From the NCBI RefSeq assembly GCF_943192945.1, contig NZ_CALPCE010000006.1, forward strand, positions 62,001 through 126,000: DNA of 64,000 nucleotides. The letters run 5' to 3'. The position numbers and the translations under genes are program-made. Below are positions 60,209-64,000 of the stretch, one piece after another. Source of the stretch: Anaerocaecibacter muris (GTDB taxonomy: Bacteria > Bacillota > Clostridia > Christensenellales > Pumilibacteraceae). The notes beneath the pieces are model-generated. The model saw only the letters and a program-made list of their open reading frames with translations, did no database searches and was not told where the DNA came from. Position 1 is the stretch's first letter; every line of letters starts with the position of its first letter.

Positions 60209-60984
60209 AAAGCAAAAAACCGCGCATAGTAATCGTTTCGGGTTCGTCGAGCGGCATAGGAAAGGAGCTTTGCGCGCTGTACCGCGCGGCGGGCGACACC
60301 GTTATAGGCTTGTCGCGGCGCGGCGGCGACAACGGCGATATTGCCGTTGACGTTACCGATTACGCGGCGGTCGAGAACGCGGTCAACGAGATTGCGACCC
60401 GTTACGGCGGGATAGATACCGTTATCGCCAATGCGGGCGGCGGACTGTCGGGCGCGACCGAGCTGTTGCCGCTGGACGAGGTGCAGGCGCAAATGTCGCT
60501 CAACTTTACGGGCGCGCTCAACCTTGTGCGATGCGCATTGAAGCACATGCAGGCGGGCGGGCGCGCGGTGTTTGTTTCGTCGGCATGCGCGCTTTTCGCA
60601 TTGCCGTACCGCGCGATCTACTGCGCGAGCAAAGCGGCGGTCAATATGGCGGCGTTCGGGTTGTACATGGAACTCAAAAAACACGGCATTAAAGTTACGT
60701 CGGTGTGCGCGGGCGATATTAAAACCAATTTTACAGCCAATCGCGTCAAGTACGCGGAGGGCGGCGAACGTTACGGCGACGCGCCCAAAATTTCGGCGCA
60801 GAAAATCGACTCGCGCGAGCACAAACGCATGCGGCTCCAACCCGCGGCGAAAAAGATTTACAAGTGTTGCAACAAGTGCAAAAAGCCGATGTATATAATC
60901 GGGTTTAAGTACAAAGTATTGAATTTTTTGCGGCATATCTTGCCACAGAAGCTGTTTCTCGATATAACGGCGAAGCTGTTTTAA
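60205..60984 (+). CDS. Short-chain dehydrogenase/reductase
   Basis: 259 residues, ATG overlapping the htpG stop in ATGA. The NAD(P) motif is SGSSSGIGKE, the structural NAGGG block is at about residue 78, and the catalytic pair is in YCASK, with Ser about 13 residues before. The C-terminal 60 residues are basic and include a CKCCNKCKKPM-like cysteine cluster, unusual for the family. The substrate is unknown; sugar, fatty-acyl or steroid substrates are all possible. Confidence 0.88.
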   Translation: MKSKKPRIVIVSGSSSGIGKELCALYRAAGDTVIGLSRRGGDNGDIAVDVTDYAAVENAVNEIATRYGGIDTVIANAGGGLSGATELLPLDEVQAQMSLNFTGALNLVRCALKHMQAGGRAVFVSSACALFALPYRAIYCASKAAVNMAAFGLYMELKKHGIKVTSVCAGDIKTNFTANRVKYAEGGERYGDAPKISAQKIDSREHKRMRLQPAAKKIYKCCNKCKKPMYIIGFKYKVLNFLRHILPQKLFLDITAKLF

Positions 60985-60993
60985 AGGAGCATT

Positions 60994-62757
60994 ATGATAA
61001 AGACGGACGGCGGTACGTTCTATCTGACCGCGGGCGAGGCGTGCTATATTTTCAAGATCGACGGCGGCGCGTTGCGGCACGTGCATTTCGGCAAGCGCGT
61101 CGAGCCGGAGGACGATTTGACTGCGCTTGGTTTCGGCTCGGAAAACTGGTCGGAGCTGGGCGGCGCGACGTTCGCGCGCGACGGCAAGCCGATTGCGGTC
61201 AAACTCGAATACGGCGGCGCGCAAGTCTTGGCGGACAAGCCCGCGCCCGATCGTCCCGCGCTTGGCGGCGGTAAAACATTAGTTATCGACATGCGCGACT
61301 ACAAAGCCGCGTTGCGCGTCAAGCTGTACTACACGCCCTATCCGCGCGGCGGGTTTTCTCGGCGCGTCGAGATTTACAACGACGGGAGCAAGTCGGTGAC
61401 ATTGACTGCGCCGCCGCAAACGGTAACGCTCGCGCGCGAGTACGATATAATATCGGTAGGCGACAACGGCGAAAAGCGTCGCACGCCCGTCGGTAAATAC
61501 TCGGACGGCGGGAACGCTTTGACCAACTTTATCGCTGCGGCAAAGCCGACGGCGAGCGAGTCGCACGGCGATGTTTACGGGTTTTTGTGTGCTTACGGCG
61601 ACGGCGCGGTGCATGCGACGACGGACGGCGCGGCGACGGTTATAACCTGTGACGACGGCGCGAACGGTACGGAAATAGCGGCGGGCGGCGTGTACACTCT
61701 GCCCGAAGCGCTTGCGGTGTATTCGGACAGCGGCGTGGGCGGCATGTCGCGCATACTTCACGATGTGTTGCGCGAAAATTCGGGCGAGCGCATAGACGGC
61801 AAACGCCGCCCGACGGTGCTGTACAGCCCGATTATGTCGGTGGACAAAATGTGCGAAGCCGCGGGCACTGCGTGCGAGCTCGGTTGCGACGTGTTTGCCG
61901 TTGATTGCGGCGAGGCGAGCGCGGACGCGATAAAGGCGGTTGCCGAGGCGTGCAAGGCGGCGGGCATTAAGTTCGGCGTGCGTGTTTCGCCCGTTGCGCT
62001 CGGCAAGTCGAGTGCGGCTTATATTAAAGAAAGCGTCAAGGCAAAGAACGGCAAGTTTGCGGTCGATATGAGCGACGACCGTTCCGTCGAGGCGTTTATC
62101 GCCGCATTGCAAAACGTGATTGCCGATTGCGACGCCGAATATTTGATGATAGATATTGAGCGAGGCGGAGTAAAGCCGTTCGCTGTGGGCATGTGGCGCG
62201 TTCGCGGCGCGCTGGCGGCGCGGTTCCCCGAGCTTGTTATAGAGTGGGGCGCGGTCCCGACGGAAATGCTAATCGGTCAGTCGCTGTGCTATCCGCCGTG
62301 CCTCATGCGCAACGCCGTTGCCGCGACCCCGTCGGATTCGTTGAAAACGCGTTTCGACATCGCGACGTTCGGGTGCTTGGGTTACGAACTCGACCCGACG
62401 GAAGCGACGGACGAACTGAAACGCGCAATCCGCGCGCAGATTTTTTCGTATCAGGACGACGCGCCCGCAACGCTCAACGGCGACTTGTACAGACTGTCGG
62501 CGGCGGACGGCGATGTGTGTCTTATGTCGGTGGCAAAGGACAAGTCGCGCGCTTACGCAGTGTGCATACGCACGCACGCGAGCAAAACGTCGGTGCGACT
62601 GTTGGGTCTGGACGAACACAACATTTATCATATACGCGAACTCAATAAAACGTTTTCGGGCGCGGCGCTCATGTATTGCGGCGTGTCCGTTCCGCCCGCG
62701 TGCGGCGAAAAAACGACGTTCGTCCTGCATTTGCGGCAGGTCGCGGACTATGAGTAA
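60994..62757 (+). CDS. GH36-like (alpha-galactosidase fold) protein, divergent active site
   Basis: 587 residues behind AAAGGAG. A strand-rich N-terminal domain (1-270) is followed by a barrel. FGVRVSPVAL stands where GH36 enzymes have FGLWVEPEM, YLMIDIE where they have KWDMN, and FGCLGYELDPTEAT with IFSYQDDA and GDLYRL matches the well conserved C-terminal part. The nucleophile aspartate may survive in MIDIE, but the acid-base block around SCSGGG is not seen. It could be an altered hydrolase or a non-catalytic relative. No signal peptide. Confidence 0.6.
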   Translation: MIKTDGGTFYLTAGEACYIFKIDGGALRHVHFGKRVEPEDDLTALGFGSENWSELGGATFARDGKPIAVKLEYGGAQVLADKPAPDRPALGGGKTLVIDMRDYKAALRVKLYYTPYPRGGFSRRVEIYNDGSKSVTLTAPPQTVTLAREYDIISVGDNGEKRRTPVGKYSDGGNALTNFIAAAKPTASESHGDVYGFLCAYGDGAVHATTDGAATVITCDDGANGTEIAAGGVYTLPEALAVYSDSGVGGMSRILHDVLRENSGERIDGKRRPTVLYSPIMSVDKMCEAAGTACELGCDVFAVDCGEASADAIKAVAEACKAAGIKFGVRVSPVALGKSSAAYIKESVKAKNGKFAVDMSDDRSVEAFIAALQNVIADCDAEYLMIDIERGGVKPFAVGMWRVRGALAARFPELVIEWGAVPTEMLIGQSLCYPPCLMRNAVAATPSDSLKTRFDIATFGCLGYELDPTEATDELKRAIRAQIFSYQDDAPATLNGDLYRLSAADGDVCLMSVAKDKSRAYAVCIRTHASKTSVRLLGLDEHNIYHIRELNKTFSGAALMYCGVSVPPACGEKTTFVLHLRQVADYE

Positions 62758-62771
62758 ATGAAAAATTACGG

Positions 62772-62803
62772 AAGGCTTGCGCTATGCGCAAGCCTTGATT
62801 TTT
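62772..62803 (+). terminator. Terminator of the htpG-SDR-GH36-like operon
   Basis: AAGGCTTGCGC and GCGCAAGCCTT form a perfect 11-bp stem with a TAT loop, followed by GATTTTTAT. Confidence 0.92.
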
Positions 62804-62979
62804 ATATATGGAAAAGATATGCTTATACCCCCATCATTCCGAGCTTGCCGAGGAATCAAGGCGAACCGCCGCAGTGTGGTGCGGTATAATGATAAGTTTT
62901 TATTGTTCTGTCGAAATGATTGGGAAATGTTATTTGTACTCGCAGTTTAGTCACGGTGTTTATTATTATCATAATTATG
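62804..62979 (+). other. AT-rich gap before nrdD
   Basis: Holds a fragment of a dispersed-repeat type sequence (62834-62857, with CATTCCGAG and GAGGAATC as its inverted ends). Otherwise I see no gene. Confidence 0.4.
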
Positions 62980-62995
62980 TTTCTAAATATTGTGG
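62980..62995. promoter_or_regulatory. Distal NrdR box
   Basis: TTTCTAAATATTGTGG matches the consensus acaCwAtATaTwGtgt at most core positions. Its centre is 42 bases upstream of the proximal box, a whole number of helix turns. Confidence 0.6.
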
Positions 62996-63021
62996 TTTTT
63001 TGGCAAAAAAATTTTTAAAAA

Positions 63022-63037
63022 ACACAATATATAGTGG
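63022..63037. promoter_or_regulatory. Proximal NrdR box
   Basis: ACACAATATATAGTGG fits the NrdR consensus at all but the last base. It ends 8 bases before the nrdD -35. Confidence 0.85.
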
Positions 63038-63045
63038 TAAAAGGC

Positions 63046-63074
63046 TTGACACGGGGGTTGTTCGGTGTTATAAT
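63046..63074 (+). promoter_or_regulatory. nrdD promoter
   Basis: TTGACA (63046-63051), a 17-base spacer and TATAAT (63069-63074): full consensus, so strong repression would be needed. Confidence 0.88.
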
Positions 63075-63135
63075 GAGCAAGCCTTGACCGTAGGGCGCGG
63101 TTTATCGCGGTTTGCGGCGGGCGTGGAGGTAAAAC

Positions 63136-64000
63136 ATGTATCAAGTAGTCAAGAGAGACGGCAAACAAACTTCGTTTGATATTTCCAAGATAAGTCAAGC
63201 GATTCGCAAGGCGTTCGACGCGCAGGAAAAGCAGTATAACGACGATATTATCGATCTTATCGCGTTGCGCGTTACGGCGGACTTTGCGGGCAAGGTCAAA
63301 AGCGGGTTAGTCGCCGTCGAGGATATTCAGGACAGTGTGGAGCACGTGCTTATTCAGGCGGGCTATGCCGATGTTGCCAAGGCGTATATTTTGTACCGCA
63401 AACAGCGCGAAAAAATCCGCAATATGAAATCCACGATTCTCGACTACAAGGAGCTTGTAGACAGTTACGTCAAGGCTTCGGACTGGCGCGTCAAGGAGAA
63501 CTCGACCGTTACGTATTCGGTCGGCGGGCTTATTCTGTCCAACTCGGGCGCGATAACCGCCAATTACTGGCTGTCCGAAATTTACGACGAGGAAATAGCG
63601 GCGGCGCACCGCAGTGCGGATATTCATATCCACGACATGTCCATGCTTACGGGATATTGCGCGGGCTGGTCGTTGCGTCAACTCATACAAGAGGGCTTGG
63701 GCGGTATCCCCGGCAAGATCAGCAGTTCGCCCGCGAGCCATTTGGCGACGCTGTGCAATCAGATGGTCAACTTCCTCGGCATTATGCAAAACGAATGGGC
63801 GGGCGCGCAGGCGTTTTCGTCGTTCGACACGTACCTCGCTCCGTTCGTCAAGGTGGACAACCTTTCGTACAACGAGGTTAAAAAGTGCATCGAGTCGTTT
63901 ATTTACGGTGTGAACACGCCGTCGCGCTGGGGCACGCAAGCGCCGTTCTCCAATATTACGCTCGACTGGACATGCCCGCCCGACCTCGCGGAACAGCCCG
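63136..64000 (+). CDS. nrdD: Anaerobic ribonucleoside-triphosphate reductase (3' partial)
   Basis: The first 288 residues are in the window, from ATG 63136 behind GGAGG; the frame is open at the right edge. The N-terminal ATP-cone is clear (VVKRDGKQTSFDISKISQAI, then ILYRKQREKI), followed by the start of the catalytic barrel with HIHDMSMLTGYCAGWSL and FSNITLDWT. It makes deoxyribonucleotides without oxygen with a glycyl radical placed by NrdG, which should follow beyond the window. Two NrdR boxes upstream suggest dATP/ATP-sensitive repression. Confidence 0.95.
   Translation, partial: MYQVVKRDGKQTSFDISKISQAIRKAFDAQEKQYNDDIIDLIALRVTADFAGKVKSGLVAVEDIQDSVEHVLIQAGYADVAKAYILYRKQREKIRNMKSTILDYKELVDSYVKASDWRVKENSTVTYSVGGLILSNSGAITANYWLSEIYDEEIAAAHRSADIHIHDMSMLTGYCAGWSLRQLIQEGLGGIPGKISSSPASHLATLCNQMVNFLGIMQNEWAGAQAFSSFDTYLAPFVKVDNLSYNEVKKCIESFIYGVNTPSRWGTQAPFSNITLDWTCPPDLAEQP

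Noticed and set aside
1-64000. CRISPR arrays, rRNA genes and classic riboswitches
   Set aside because: I looked for regularly spaced repeats, rRNA landmarks and common riboswitch cores in the intergenic regions and saw none.

Overview
The window looks like a chromosome segment of an uncultured, endospore-forming Firmicute of the class Clostridia, probably a gut anaerobe. The signs are a SpoIIE phosphatase, a class III anaerobic ribonucleotide reductase under NrdR-type boxes, ECF transporter genes beside truA, many TTG/GTG starts behind strong GGAGG sites, and lipoproteins with Listeria-Bacteroides repeats. This placement is inferred from gene content only.

Region 1 (1-6600) is the right end of a prophage. 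A tail-fibre or receptor-binding type protein runs in from the left and ends in a variable repeat. It is followed by an adenine-rich template repeat and a reverse transcriptase with the DGR signature, which together form a diversity-generating retroelement. Small tail genes (including an XkdX-like one), a coiled-coil tail protein, three membrane proteins, a ribbon-helix-helix repressor under a palindromic operator and a DDE recombinase follow. Host chromosome resumes at ftsH.

Region 2 (6600-16020) is core chromosome: ftsH, a membrane protein, a polysaccharide-deacetylase-like protein, a nucleoside phosphorylase, a PrsA-like foldase lipoprotein, ybaB-recR and an AlkZ/YcaQ-type DNA glycosylase. 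Region 3 (16020-18600) looks disturbed. It holds a 21-residue gene remnant, rtcB, a small gene readable in two frames, tRNA-Thr(CGU), and two perfect copies of a 47-nt hairpin repeat about 2 kb apart.

Region 4 (18600-26830) has a DEDDh exonuclease, a minus-strand operon of a zinc-ribbon protein, an SPFH protein and a membrane protein, a DUF421 protein, and a histidine phosphatase-thioredoxin reductase-HAD operon, followed by an amidase. Region 5 (26900-36100) has spoIIE, typA, a Fic enzyme with a C-terminal autoinhibitory motif, guaA and a lipoprotein. Region 6 (36150-41800) is an AraC regulator divergent from a five-gene carbohydrate operon (two Gfo/Idh/MocA dehydrogenases, two TIM-barrel isomerases and a ThuA protein). 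This layout resembles oxidative, 3-keto-glycoside type sugar cleavage.

Region 7 (41960-48230) has three tandem paralogous HTH genes, then ecfA1-ecfA2-ecfT-truA-rRNA methyltransferase and a SIMPL protein. Region 8 (48380-53700) has a GH13 amylase/pullulanase lipoprotein, a partner lipoprotein and a Sel1 protein. Region 9 (53870-64000) has a membrane-lipid operon (flippase-like protein, pssA, psd), a YitT protein, htpG, a short-chain dehydrogenase, a degenerate GH36-like protein and the start of nrdD.
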